NCBI GenBank assembly: GCA_900552325.1
Contig: URZG01000036.1
Span: 1-12,824, forward strand
Direction: 5' to 3'
Source: an uncultured Porphyromonadaceae bacterium
GTDB lineage: Bacteria; Bacteroidota; Bacteroidia; Bacteroidales; Muribaculaceae
Length of the DNA stretch: 12,824 nt
Each line of letters begins with the position of its first letter. The first letter of the stretch is position 1. Of the stretch, positions 5,894-12,824 are shown piece by piece. A program made the position numbers and the translations under genes. The notes under the pieces are model-generated. The model saw only the letters and a list, made by a program, of their open reading frames with translations. It was not told the origin of the DNA and made no database searches.

Positions 5894-6760
5894 ATGAAAT
5901 CACGAGAAGAACTTATCGACGACCTCCTTACATTGTCGTTCGCCGAAGATGTGGGTGACGGCGACGCCACCACCCTTTCCACAATCCCTGCCGAAGAGAT
6001 GGGGCGCCAGCGCCTGATCGTGAAAGAGGAAGGAATACTGGCGGGCGTGGAAGTAGCCCGCATGGTGTTCGATAAGTTCGACCCCTCGCTGAAGATGACC
6101 GTGTATATCCACGACGGCGCGCACGTAAAACCCGGCGACATAGCTTTCGAGGTGGAAGGTCCAGTCCGTTCTCTCCTCCAGACCGAACGAGTGATGCTCA
6201 ACATCATGCAGCGTATGAGCGGCATCGCCACCACCACCGCCCGCTATCAGGCAAAGCTGGAAGGCCTGGCCACGAAAGTGCTCGACACCCGCAAGACCAC
6301 CCCGGGCATGCGTCTGCTCGAAAAAGACGCGGTAAAGATCGGAGGCGGCGAGAATCATCGCATAGGTCTTTTCGACATGATTCTCATCAAAGATAACCAC
6401 GTGGACTTCGCAGGCGGCATACACAACGCTGTGGAATCGGCAAGGAAATGGTGTCGTGAGAACGGCAAAGACCTGAAGATAGAGGTCGAGACCCGCAACG
6501 AGGAGGAGATCCGCCAGGCTCTCGCCGAGAACGTGGACCGCATAATGCTCGACAACTTCACTCCCGAGCGCACAGCCGGCGCGGTGAAGATTATCCGCGA
6601 GGACGATGCCCGCAACGGACGTCACACCGAGATCGAATCGTCGGGAGGCATCACCATCGACACCCTCCGCGCTTACGGCGAAACCGGCGTGGACTTCATC
6701 TCCGTAGGAGCCCTCACCCACTCGGTCAAAGGGCTTGACATGAGTTTCAAGGCATTCTAA
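5894..6760 (+). CDS. nadC: Nicotinate-nucleotide pyrophosphorylase (quinolinate phosphoribosyltransferase)
   Basis: NadC converts quinolinate and PRPP to nicotinate mononucleotide, CO2 and PPi, the step where the de novo NAD pathway joins the common route. The 288-residue length is normal. The N-terminal domain has AEDVGDGDATT (17-27). The alpha/beta barrel has ERVMLNIMQRMSGIAT (98-113), the PRPP/quinolinate motif TRKTTPG (132-138), VKIGGGENHRIGLFD (147-161), IKDNH (165-169), EVETRNEEE (197-205), MLDNF (218-222) and the phosphate loop IESSGGI (247-253) with SVGALTHS near the end. It is the first gene of a plus-strand run with pyrK 10 nt downstream, driven by the promoter at 5823-5854. No key residue is missing. 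Confidence 0.97.
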   Translation: MKSREELIDDLLTLSFAEDVGDGDATTLSTIPAEEMGRQRLIVKEEGILAGVEVARMVFDKFDPSLKMTVYIHDGAHVKPGDIAFEVEGPVRSLLQTERVMLNIMQRMSGIATTTARYQAKLEGLATKVLDTRKTTPGMRLLEKDAVKIGGGENHRIGLFDMILIKDNHVDFAGGIHNAVESARKWCRENGKDLKIEVETRNEEEIRQALAENVDRIMLDNFTPERTAGAVKIIREDDARNGRHTEIESSGGITIDTLRAYGETGVDFISVGALTHSVKGLDMSFKAF

Positions 6761-6770
6761 ACTTACCGGA

Positions 6771-7538
6771 ATGAAGAAAGCATCCGATTTCACACTGGTG
6801 GAAACCCGTCGGCTTACCGCCCGTTTCTCGTTACTTACCTTCAAGGGGGAAATACCCGCCGATGTGCAGCCCGGGCAGTTCGTTCAGGTGCGCGTCGATA
6901 CCTCCAAGACCACCTTCCTGCGCCGCCCAATATCCATAAACGAGGCCGATCCGGTTTCCGGCATACTCCGGTTGCTGATCCGCCGTGCCGGCGACGGCAC
7001 GAATGCCCTGTGCGACCTGGAACCGGAAGCGACGGTAAACATGCTGCTGCCGCTGGGCAACGGGTTCACCATACCAGAAAACAGGTCACAGCGCATCCTC
7101 CTTGTCGGTGGTGGCGTAGGCGTAGCCCCGATGATGATGCTCGGCCGCGTGCTCAAAGAGAACGGCATCGAACCTTCATTCCTGCTGGCGGCGCGCACAG
7201 AAAACGAGCTTCTCCTGCTGGATGAGTTCAAGGCCATAGGCACGGTATATACCGCGACCGACGACGGCACTTCGGGAGAAAAATGCTTCGCCCACCAACA
7301 CAGTGTACTTGCATCCGAAGGACGCTGGGACAAGGTGTGCTGCTGCGGACCCGCCCCGATGATGAAAGGTGTGGCGGCCGCCGCCCGCGCTATCGGCGCC
7401 GACTGCGAGGTATCGCTTGAAAACATGATGGCATGCGGCCTCGGAGCCTGCCTCTGCTGCGTGGAGAACACCGTGAAAGGGAATGTGTGCGTATGCACAT
7501 ACGGCCCCGTATTCAACATCAAAGAACTCACCTGGTAA
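6771..7538 (+). CDS. pyrK: Dihydroorotate dehydrogenase electron transfer subunit (FAD, 2Fe-2S)
   Basis: PyrK passes electrons from the FMN of PyrD (class 1B) through a 2Fe-2S cluster and FAD to NAD+. The 255 residues comprise a ferredoxin-reductase-like FAD domain with FLRRPISI (49-56), an NAD-binding domain with LLVGGGVGVAPMM (110-122) and CCGPAPMM (191-198), and the C-terminal cluster loop. The expected cluster ligands are Cys222, Cys227, Cys230 and Cys242 (spacing 5, 3, 12), in MMACGLGACLCCVENT then CVCTYGPVFN. Two extra cysteines, 229 and 240, sit beside them; the usual sequence has Gly at 229. It lies 10 nt after nadC and 5 nt before pyrD. This near-contact suggests coupled translation of the two subunits. 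Confidence 0.95.
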   Translation: MKKASDFTLVETRRLTARFSLLTFKGEIPADVQPGQFVQVRVDTSKTTFLRRPISINEADPVSGILRLLIRRAGDGTNALCDLEPEATVNMLLPLGNGFTIPENRSQRILLVGGGVGVAPMMMLGRVLKENGIEPSFLLAARTENELLLLDEFKAIGTVYTATDDGTSGEKCFAHQHSVLASEGRWDKVCCCGPAPMMKGVAAAARAIGADCEVSLENMMACGLGACLCCVENTVKGNVCVCTYGPVFNIKELTW

Positions 7539-7543
7539 CAGTT

Positions 7544-8464
7544 ATGGAGAAGAATGTAAAGCCGTGTCTGGCTGTAAAGATAGGTGGCATGGAGATGCGT
7601 AACCCCGTGATGACCGCCTCCGGGACTTTCGGCTACGGCTGGGAGTTCTCCGACTTCATGCCCCTCTCGGCCCTGGGCGCCTATATTGTCAAAGGCACCA
7701 CCCTCGCTCCGCGCGAAGGCAACCCATATCCGCGCATGGCCGAAACCCCGTCGGGGATGCTGAACGCCGTTGGCCTGCAGAATAAGGGGGTCGACTACTT
7801 CGTGAAGAACATCTACGGCATGATAAAAGGCTACGACTCAAATCTCGTGGTCAACGTCAGCGGTTCGCAGCCCGAAGACTATGCCGAAGTGGCTCGCAGA
7901 CTCGCCCCGCTCGACGGCGTGAAGACCATCGAGGTCAATATCTCCTGCCCTAACGTGAAGCAGGGAGGCATGGCCTTCGGCACCACCTGCGCCGGAGCCG
8001 AGGCCGTTACCCGCGCGGTACGCGACGCATGGCCCCGCACTCTCATCGTGAAACTCTCGCCCAACGTCACGGACATCACCGAGATAGCCCGTGCCGCCGA
8101 AGGGGCGGGTGCCGACGCCGTATCCCTTATAAACACTCTGATGGGTATGGCTGTGGATGTGGAGCGTCGCCGCCCGATGCTCTCCACCGTTACCGGCGGC
8201 CTTTCGGGTCCGGCGGTGCGCCCTGTTGCGGTGCGTATGGTGTGGCAGACTGCCAAAGCCGTGAAAATACCCGTGGTGGGTCTCGGAGGGATAGCCTCAG
8301 GCCGCGACGCCATTGAATTCATGCTTGCCGGCGCCCGCGCCGTGGAAGTGGGTACCGCCAATTTCATCAATCCCGCCGTGTGCGTGGAGATCGTGGAATG
8401 GATGAACGACTGGTGTGTGCGCCACGGAGTGAAGGACATCAACGAAATCGTAGGTGAAATCTGA
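7544..8464 (+). CDS. pyrD: Dihydroorotate dehydrogenase, class 1B catalytic subunit
   Basis: PyrD oxidises dihydroorotate to orotate, the fourth step of pyrimidine synthesis. Class 1B is cytosolic and works with PyrK and NAD+. From ATG 7544 the product is 306 residues, the usual size. Motifs are TASGTFGYG (24-32), KGTT (50-53), NAVGLQNKG (74-82), NVSGS (104-108), VNISCPNVKQGG (131-142) with the catalytic base Cys135 that marks class 1, VKLSPNVTDI (169-178), INTLMG (196-201) and the FMN phosphate site GLGGIASGRDA (246-256) plus VGTANF (269-274). The longer in-frame opening from 7433 is rejected because it would overlap pyrK by over 100 nt. It lies 5 nt after pyrK. The pairing with PyrK confirms class 1B over 1A. 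Confidence 0.97.
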   Translation: MEKNVKPCLAVKIGGMEMRNPVMTASGTFGYGWEFSDFMPLSALGAYIVKGTTLAPREGNPYPRMAETPSGMLNAVGLQNKGVDYFVKNIYGMIKGYDSNLVVNVSGSQPEDYAEVARRLAPLDGVKTIEVNISCPNVKQGGMAFGTTCAGAEAVTRAVRDAWPRTLIVKLSPNVTDITEIARAAEGAGADAVSLINTLMGMAVDVERRRPMLSTVTGGLSGPAVRPVAVRMVWQTAKAVKIPVVGLGGIASGRDAIEFMLAGARAVEVGTANFINPAVCVEIVEWMNDWCVRHGVKDINEIVGEI

Positions 8465-8512
8465 TCTGTTTTGAAAAACGACACTGAAAACATCACCCCC
8501 GGCGGTGAAACG

Positions 8513-9673
8513 ATGAAACGTATCGCCGTACTCGGATCGACGGGCTCGATCGGCACTCAGACACTCGATGTCATCCGGGAATATCCCGAGAGATTCAAGG
8601 CCGAAGTGCTGATAGCCGGAAGCAACGTGGACCGGCTCGTGGAGCAGGCCCGGGAATTCCGGCCGGCTCTTGCCGTAGTGGCCGACGAAAGCAAATATGC
8701 GGCGCTCAAAGAGGCCCTGGCTCCCCTCGGCATAGAGGCGGCTGCGGGTAACGATGCCGTAAACAATGCCATGTCCGCCGTGGAATTCGACACCGTGGTG
8801 ACCGCCACGGTAGGTTACAGCGGCCTTGCTCCCACCCTCCATGCGATAAAAGCCGGACGCGACATAGCGCTGGCGAACAAGGAAACCCTCGTGGTGGCCG
8901 GCGATCTGGTGACACGCGAACTGGAGGCGAGCCGGTCGCGCGTGATTCCTGTCGACTCCGAACACTCGGCGGTCTACCAATGCCTGCGCGGAGAGCGTCA
9001 CGACGATATACGCCGCCTCATAATCACCGCTTCCGGCGGACCTTTCCGCAACACTCCCGCCGACAAACTCCCGCATGTAACGGTGGCCGACGCGCTCAAC
9101 CATCCCAACTGGAGTATGGGCGCAAAAATCACCATCGACTCGGCCACGATGGTCAACAAGTCTTTCGAGATCATAGAGGCGCGGTGGCTTTTCGACGTAA
9201 AACCGGAGCAGATCACGGCTATGGTACACCCGCAGTCGGTGATACATTCGATGGTGGAGTTCGTCGACGGTTCCGTCAAGGCCCAGCTCGGCAAACCCGA
9301 CATGAGGATGCCCATCCGCCTGGCCCTCGGCGACGGCGCCCGTCTCGCCACACCGAAATCACCGCTGACTCTCGAGGACCTGCTTCTGCTCACATTCACC
9401 GAGATAGACACCGAACGGTTTCCCGGAGCCACGCTGGGACATTTTGCGCTGCAACGCGGCGGCAACACGGCATGTGTGATCAATGCCGCCAACGAAATCG
9501 CTGTCGCGGCATTTCTTGAGGGAGCCATCCGGTTCACCGACATATACACAACCATAATGGATACGGTGGAACGTGCTGATTTCATTGCCATTCCATCATA
9601 CGACGACTATGTGGCGTCGAATTATATGGCACGTGGAATCGCGCGGAAAATCATATCGGCAAGACACAGGTAA
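8513..9673 (+). CDS. dxr: 1-deoxy-D-xylulose 5-phosphate reductoisomerase (MEP pathway)
   Basis: Dxr rearranges and reduces DXP to 2-C-methylerythritol 4-phosphate with NADPH and a divalent metal, the first committed MEP step. It is the target of fosmidomycin. From ATG 8513 it is 386 residues, normal for the family. Motifs are the NADPH loop VLGSTGSIGTQTL (6-18), ANKETLVVAG (121-130), the metal site VDSEHSA (147-153, Asp148 and Glu150), ASGGPFR (173-179), the active-site stretch PNWSMGAKITIDSATMVNKS (198-217) with Glu222 in IEARWLFD, and VHPQSVIHSMVEF (238-250). A TTG at 8471 would add 14 residues of no family likeness, so ATG 8513 is preferred; GGTGA 6 nt before it may help. It follows pyrD by 48 nt and is followed by rseP. 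Confidence 0.96.
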   Translation: MKRIAVLGSTGSIGTQTLDVIREYPERFKAEVLIAGSNVDRLVEQAREFRPALAVVADESKYAALKEALAPLGIEAAAGNDAVNNAMSAVEFDTVVTATVGYSGLAPTLHAIKAGRDIALANKETLVVAGDLVTRELEASRSRVIPVDSEHSAVYQCLRGERHDDIRRLIITASGGPFRNTPADKLPHVTVADALNHPNWSMGAKITIDSATMVNKSFEIIEARWLFDVKPEQITAMVHPQSVIHSMVEFVDGSVKAQLGKPDMRMPIRLALGDGARLATPKSPLTLEDLLLLTFTEIDTERFPGATLGHFALQRGGNTACVINAANEIAVAAFLEGAIRFTDIYTTIMDTVERADFIAIPSYDDYVASNYMARGIARKIISARHR

Positions 9674-9700
9674 CAAACTTTCACCGACAAAAACTTTACA

Positions 9701-11185
9701 TTGGAAACATTCTGGATAAAAGCAGTCCAACTCATAGCGGCCCTGTCACTGCTCGTGGTGATACATGAGTTCGGCCACTATCTGTGGGCAAGACTCTTCA
9801 AGATTCGCGTGGAGAAGTTTTATCTCTTCTTCAACCCGTGGTTCTCGCTCGTGCAGTACGACCCCGAGAAGGGGGTTCTGCGGTTCGGCACCTGGACTAA
9901 GACAAAAAAGACACTGCTTCCACCCGACAAAGACGGTAAGGAACAGGTCAAAAAAGAGGAATCTGACCGCGAACTACTGAAAATAAAGATCGGCCGCGAC
10001 CGCTCGGACGATCCCGCACTCTCAGGCTGGCGCAAGACCGTATACGGCATCGGGTGGCTTCCGCTCGGCGGTTACGTGAAGATCGCCGGCATGATCGACG
10101 AATCGATGGACAAGGAACAGATGGCGCTCCCCCCGAAAGCCGACGAGTTCCGCGTAAAACCGGCCTGGCAGCGCCTTTTTGTCATGACAGGCGGCGTGAT
10201 CAACAACTTCATCCTCGCCATAATAATCTATGCCGGAATAGCATGGTACTGGGGAGAGAAAACCATACCTTACGAGAATGCATACGAAGGGATGGACTTC
10301 ACTCCGGCCGCTCAGGAGATGGGTTTCCGTACCGGCGACATCATCATAGCGGCCGACGGGAAACCGATAGACCAGACCGACCGCTCGCATATCTACAAAA
10401 TGCTCGAAGCCAGAAACGTGACTGTGGTCCGCGGCCCCGAACGCAAGGATACTGTCGTGGTGCCGATGCCCTCGGATGCCGTGGAACGTCTCAGCGAGCA
10501 GGGTTTCATGGCGCTCCGAGTGCCTGTATTCGTAAAATCCGTGATGCCCGGAGAAGCCGCCCAGAAAGCAGGACTCCGGGAGGGTGACCGGCTGATATCC
10601 GTCGACGGCGTAGCGACCCCCGCGTTTACCGAACTCTCGCCGGCGCTGCTTGCGCATGCCGACAAACCTACCGACTTGGGCGTGATCCGAGGCAACGACA
10701 CCATCCATGTCACCGCCACACCCAACGGTGCCGGGAAACTCGGTTTCGAGCTGAAAAGCCCGGTTGATATCTTCGAGGTCAAAGTAACGAAATACGGTAT
10801 GTTCGAGGCCATCCCCGTCGGAATCAAGGACGGTACGGACTTCCTTGTCACCTACGTAGGGTCGCTCAAGCACCTGTTCTCAAAAGAGGGAGCCGAGAGC
10901 GTTGGCGGCTTCGGAGCGATAGGCAACATGTTCCCTCCGAAATGGAACTGGCGCACTTTCTGGGAAATGACCGCTTTCCTCTCCATCATCCTCGCCTTCA
11001 TGAACATCATACCCATTCCGGCTCTTGACGGCGGCCATGTGGCTTTCCTCCTGTGGGAAGTAGTAACCCGGCGCGCACCCTCCGAGAAATTCATGGAGTA
11101 TGCCCAGACAGCCGGCATGTTGTTCCTGCTGGCATTGCTCATATATGCCAACTTCAACGACCTTTACAGGTTCGTGCTCAAATAA
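9701..11185 (+). CDS. rseP: RseP-type site-2 intramembrane zinc protease, TTG start
   Basis: This is a membrane S2P metalloprotease. In other bacteria it cleaves anti-sigma factors within the membrane to release envelope-stress sigma factors, and removes signal-peptide remnants. The 494 residues include HEFGH (22-26) in helix 1, the GxxPLGGYVKIAGM region (118-131), helix 2 near 160-183, PDZ-1 (about 195-262), PDZ-2 (about 272-345) with GLREGDRLISVDG, and the third zinc ligand in NIIPIPALDGGH (435-446, Asp443). The end has two more helices. The start is TTG at 9701: the frame is open back to the dxr stop with no ATG, and METF.IKA followed by HEFGH matches the family N-terminus. A charged insert of about 55 residues (52-108) between helix 1 and the GGY motif makes it longer than the usual 450 or so. 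It lies 27 nt after dxr, an association seen in many bacteria. Confidence 0.94.
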   Translation: METFWIKAVQLIAALSLLVVIHEFGHYLWARLFKIRVEKFYLFFNPWFSLVQYDPEKGVLRFGTWTKTKKTLLPPDKDGKEQVKKEESDRELLKIKIGRDRSDDPALSGWRKTVYGIGWLPLGGYVKIAGMIDESMDKEQMALPPKADEFRVKPAWQRLFVMTGGVINNFILAIIIYAGIAWYWGEKTIPYENAYEGMDFTPAAQEMGFRTGDIIIAADGKPIDQTDRSHIYKMLEARNVTVVRGPERKDTVVVPMPSDAVERLSEQGFMALRVPVFVKSVMPGEAAQKAGLREGDRLISVDGVATPAFTELSPALLAHADKPTDLGVIRGNDTIHVTATPNGAGKLGFELKSPVDIFEVKVTKYGMFEAIPVGIKDGTDFLVTYVGSLKHLFSKEGAESVGGFGAIGNMFPPKWNWRTFWEMTAFLSIILAFMNIIPIPALDGGHVAFLLWEVVTRRAPSEKFMEYAQTAGMLFLLALLIYANFNDLYRFVLK

Positions 11186-11195
11186 AAACAATTCC

Positions 11196-11250
11196 GGTTT
11201 ATTGCGGTCGCGACATGTCGCGGCCATACAATGGCAATAAGCCTGTTTTT
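11196..11250 (+). terminator. Two-tier hairpin terminator after rseP
   Basis: An outer 10-bp stem pairs GGTTTATTGC (11196-11205) with GCAATAAGCC (11234-11243), with one G-U pair. Stacked directly on it, an inner 8-bp stem pairs GGTCGCGA (11206-11213) with TCGCGGCC (11218-11225), also with one G-U pair, closing a CATG loop. An 8-nt one-sided bulge (11226-11233) separates the right-hand arms. TG and five T follow (11246-11250). This is a strong intrinsic terminator for the nadC-to-rseP run. Confidence 0.75.
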
Positions 11251-11287
11251 GTCAACACTCTTTAAAATAAACTCGTACTTGAAAAGT

Positions 11288-12469
11288 ATGATTGAGTTAA
11301 AACTGAAACGCGGCAAAGAGGAATCACTCGACCGTTTTCATCCCTGGGTATTCTCAGGCGCTCTGGCATCGGAGCCTCCGGAGGACCTCGCAGAAGGGGA
11401 TGTGGTCGGCGTGACAGCCTCCGACGGCCGCTTTATCGGCACGGGACATTACCAGATCGGTTCGATCGCCGTGCGCATACTTGATTTCTCGCGACGCGAT
11501 ATAGACGAGACGTTTTTCCGCGAACGGCTGACCGACGCCCTTCGTCTGAGGAAAACCCTGCATCTCGACACCCCCGAAAACAACGCCTACCGTCTGGTGC
11601 ATGGCGAGGGGGATTTTCTTCCCGGACTGGTAATCGACATATATGGATCCACCGCCGTAGTGCAGGCGCACTCCGTAGGGATGCACTACGCCCGCGAGAC
11701 GGTGGCACGATGCCTGACATCGCTCCCAGGCCTGGAAGTGCGCAACGTCTACTACAAATCGGAGACGACCCTACCCTACAAGGCCCGGCTCGACCAACGC
11801 AACGACTATATAATAGGGAGCGCCGAGACGGCTGTGGCAACCGAGAACGGACTCAAATTCAATATCGACTGGCTGCGCGGGCAGAAAACAGGGTTCTTCG
11901 TGGACCAGCGCGACAACCGTGCCCTACTTCAGCGCTACTCGGCCGGACGCAATGTGCTGAATATGTTCTGTTATACCGGTGGCTTCTCCGTGTATGCCAT
12001 GCGCGGCGACGCGCGACTGGTCCACTCGGTGGATTCGTCGGAGAAAGCCGTAACGCTCACCGACGCGAACATAGAGCTGAATTTTCCGGGTGACACACGC
12101 CACAAGTCGTTCGCGGTTGACGCCTTCAAGTATCTTGACGGCATGAAGCAGGGTGAATACGATCTCATCGTGCTTGACCCGCCGGCGTTCGCCAAACACC
12201 GCAGTGCCCTGCGCAACGCCCTGCGCGGATACCAGCGCCTTAACTTCAAGGCTTTTGAAAAGATAGCCCCCGGCGGTATACTTTTCACTTTCTCCTGCTC
12301 TCAGGCCGTGAGCCGCGAGCAGTTCCGTCTGGCGGTATTCTCGGCGGCCGCACAAAGCCGCCGGCGCGTGCGCATACTCCATCAGCTCACCCAGCCCGCA
12401 GACCATCCGGTGAACATCTGCCATCCGGAGGGGGAATACCTCAAAGGACTGGTACTTTACGTGGAGTGA
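11288..12469 (+). CDS. rlmI: RlmI-type 23S rRNA (cytosine-C5)-methyltransferase
   Basis: This is a class I SAM-dependent RNA methyltransferase of the RlmI/RlmK group. E. coli RlmI makes m5C1962 in 23S rRNA, and the same site is likely here but not proven. The 393 residues start with a PUA-type RNA-binding domain (1-70: LKLKRGKEESLDRFHPWVFSGAL). A linker domain follows with YRLVHGEGDFLPGLVIDIYG (101-120), then the Rossmann fold: GQKTGFFVDQRDNR (198-211), LNMFCYTGGFSVYA (224-237, motif I), VDSSEKAV (248-255), VLDPPAFAK (295-303) and FSCSQAVSREQF (335-346). ATG 11288 gives the family N-terminus; the TTG-like extension from 11231 would run through the terminator and is rejected. It is probably transcribed separately from rseP, because a strong terminator lies between them. 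The E. coli protein is 396 residues. Confidence 0.9.
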   Translation: MIELKLKRGKEESLDRFHPWVFSGALASEPPEDLAEGDVVGVTASDGRFIGTGHYQIGSIAVRILDFSRRDIDETFFRERLTDALRLRKTLHLDTPENNAYRLVHGEGDFLPGLVIDIYGSTAVVQAHSVGMHYARETVARCLTSLPGLEVRNVYYKSETTLPYKARLDQRNDYIIGSAETAVATENGLKFNIDWLRGQKTGFFVDQRDNRALLQRYSAGRNVLNMFCYTGGFSVYAMRGDARLVHSVDSSEKAVTLTDANIELNFPGDTRHKSFAVDAFKYLDGMKQGEYDLIVLDPPAFAKHRSALRNALRGYQRLNFKAFEKIAPGGILFTFSCSQAVSREQFRLAVFSAAAQSRRRVRILHQLTQPADHPVNICHPEGEYLKGLVLYVE

Positions 12470-12501
12470 TCCCGCTTGCCTATCATCCAAAATCATCAGA
12501 T

Positions 12502-12824
12502 ATGAAATTAATGAGAATGACGGCTGCGGCTCTCGCCGTAGTCCTCGCCACAACTTCAGCAATGGCTAATTTTACCGACCCGAACAATCCCTCGGGCACT
12601 GTGGTAGACCGCTTCGCCGACGTGGAGGTGATGCGTTATGCCGTGCCCGGCTTCGAGGAACTTACCCTCGACCAGAAAAAACTCATATATTACCTTACGG
12701 AGGCCGCCCTGGCAGGCCGTGACATCCTGTGGGACCAGAACGGCAAGTACAATCTTGAGATTCGCAAGCTTATCGAGTCGGCCTACACTAATTACAATGG
12801 CGACCGCAACAACCCTCAGTTCAA
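12502..12824 (+). CDS. Secreted dipeptidyl-peptidase III (M49), N-terminal part only
   Basis: The first 107 codons are visible and run off the right edge. Residues 1-22 are a signal peptide (MKLMRM, hydrophobic core, ATTSAMA). The mature start has TVVDRFADVEVMRYAVPGFEEL, then LIYYLTEAALAGRDILWDQN (about 61-80) and IRKLIESAYTNYNGDR. This pattern matches the N-terminal lobe of Bacteroides M49 dipeptidyl-peptidase III, from memory. The family cleaves dipeptides from the N-terminus of oligopeptides with a zinc HExxxH site. That site would lie well downstream of the window and cannot be checked. It lies 32 nt after the rlmI-type gene, with no terminator seen between them. An export signal implies periplasmic peptide processing. 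Confidence 0.75.
   Translation, partial: MKLMRMTAAALAVVLATTSAMANFTDPNNPSGTVVDRFADVEVMRYAVPGFEELTLDQKKLIYYLTEAALAGRDILWDQNGKYNLEIRKLIESAYTNYNGDRNNPQF

Noticed and set aside
5900..6844. Long minus-strand open frame opposite nadC
   Set aside because: It is fully antisense to a clear nadC and has no family motif. High GC at third positions leaves few stops on the opposite strand.
8297..9247. Long minus-strand open frame opposite pyrD and dxr
   Set aside because: It spans two well-supported plus-strand genes, with no recognisable domain or promoter.
10022..10873. Long minus-strand open frame opposite rseP
   Set aside because: It is antisense to the conserved PDZ domains, and the composition is that of a shadow frame.
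11231..11287. N-terminal extension of the RlmI-type protein from an upstream ATG
   Set aside because: The start would lie inside the terminator hairpin and the added 19 residues are not family-like. ATG 11288 gives the normal length.
1..12824. CRISPR arrays, tRNA or rRNA genes, transposases, phage genes, long direct repeats
   Set aside because: Read through on both strands; none was recognised by eye.

Overview
The window looks like chromosomal DNA from a gut Bacteroidales bacterium, most likely a Muribaculaceae-type lineage. The reasons are the Bacteroidetes-type promoter boxes (TAnnTTTG), the near absence of Shine-Dalgarno sequences, the DUF6249-like membrane protein beside an ECF sigma factor, and the family-level look of GrpE, RseP and an M49 dipeptidyl peptidase. 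The lineage call rests on recalled family resemblance, not on a search.

Layout. (1) Positions 1-1478, minus strand: the grpE N-terminal part (cut by the window edge) and ispE, separated by two tandem intrinsic terminators. (2) 1592-3498, plus strand: a compact set of a DUF6249-like membrane protein, an ECF sigma factor and a small two-helix membrane protein that is a candidate anti-sigma factor. (3) About 3530-5300: an AT-richer patch with a sharp palindromic operator, a broken ArsR-type repressor gene, a cation diffusion facilitator and a DUF4405-like His-rich membrane protein. Base composition and the broken regulator suggest an acquired metal-resistance cassette that is decaying. (4) 5341-5814, minus strand: rlmH, divergent from (5) a long plus-strand housekeeping run nadC-pyrK-pyrD-dxr-rseP (5894-11185). 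rlmH and nadC share overlapping promoters. The run ends in a large two-tier hairpin terminator (11196-11250). (6) 11288-12469: an RlmI-type rRNA methyltransferase, followed by the start of a secreted dipeptidyl-peptidase III (12502 to the edge).

How the genes work together. IspE and Dxr are two steps of the MEP isoprenoid pathway, encoded on opposite strands about 7 kb apart. NadC supplies the NAD precursor NaMN, and PyrK/PyrD form the NAD-dependent class 1B dihydroorotate dehydrogenase. Dxr-RseP is a recurrent envelope and isoprenoid neighbourhood. RlmH and the RlmI-like enzyme both methylate 23S rRNA. No tRNA, rRNA, CRISPR array, insertion sequence or phage gene was recognised. The least ordinary parts are the derepressed-looking metal cassette with its operator, the sigma factor flanked by two membrane proteins, the face-to-face rlmH/nadC promoters, the TTG start of rseP and the rseP terminator structure.
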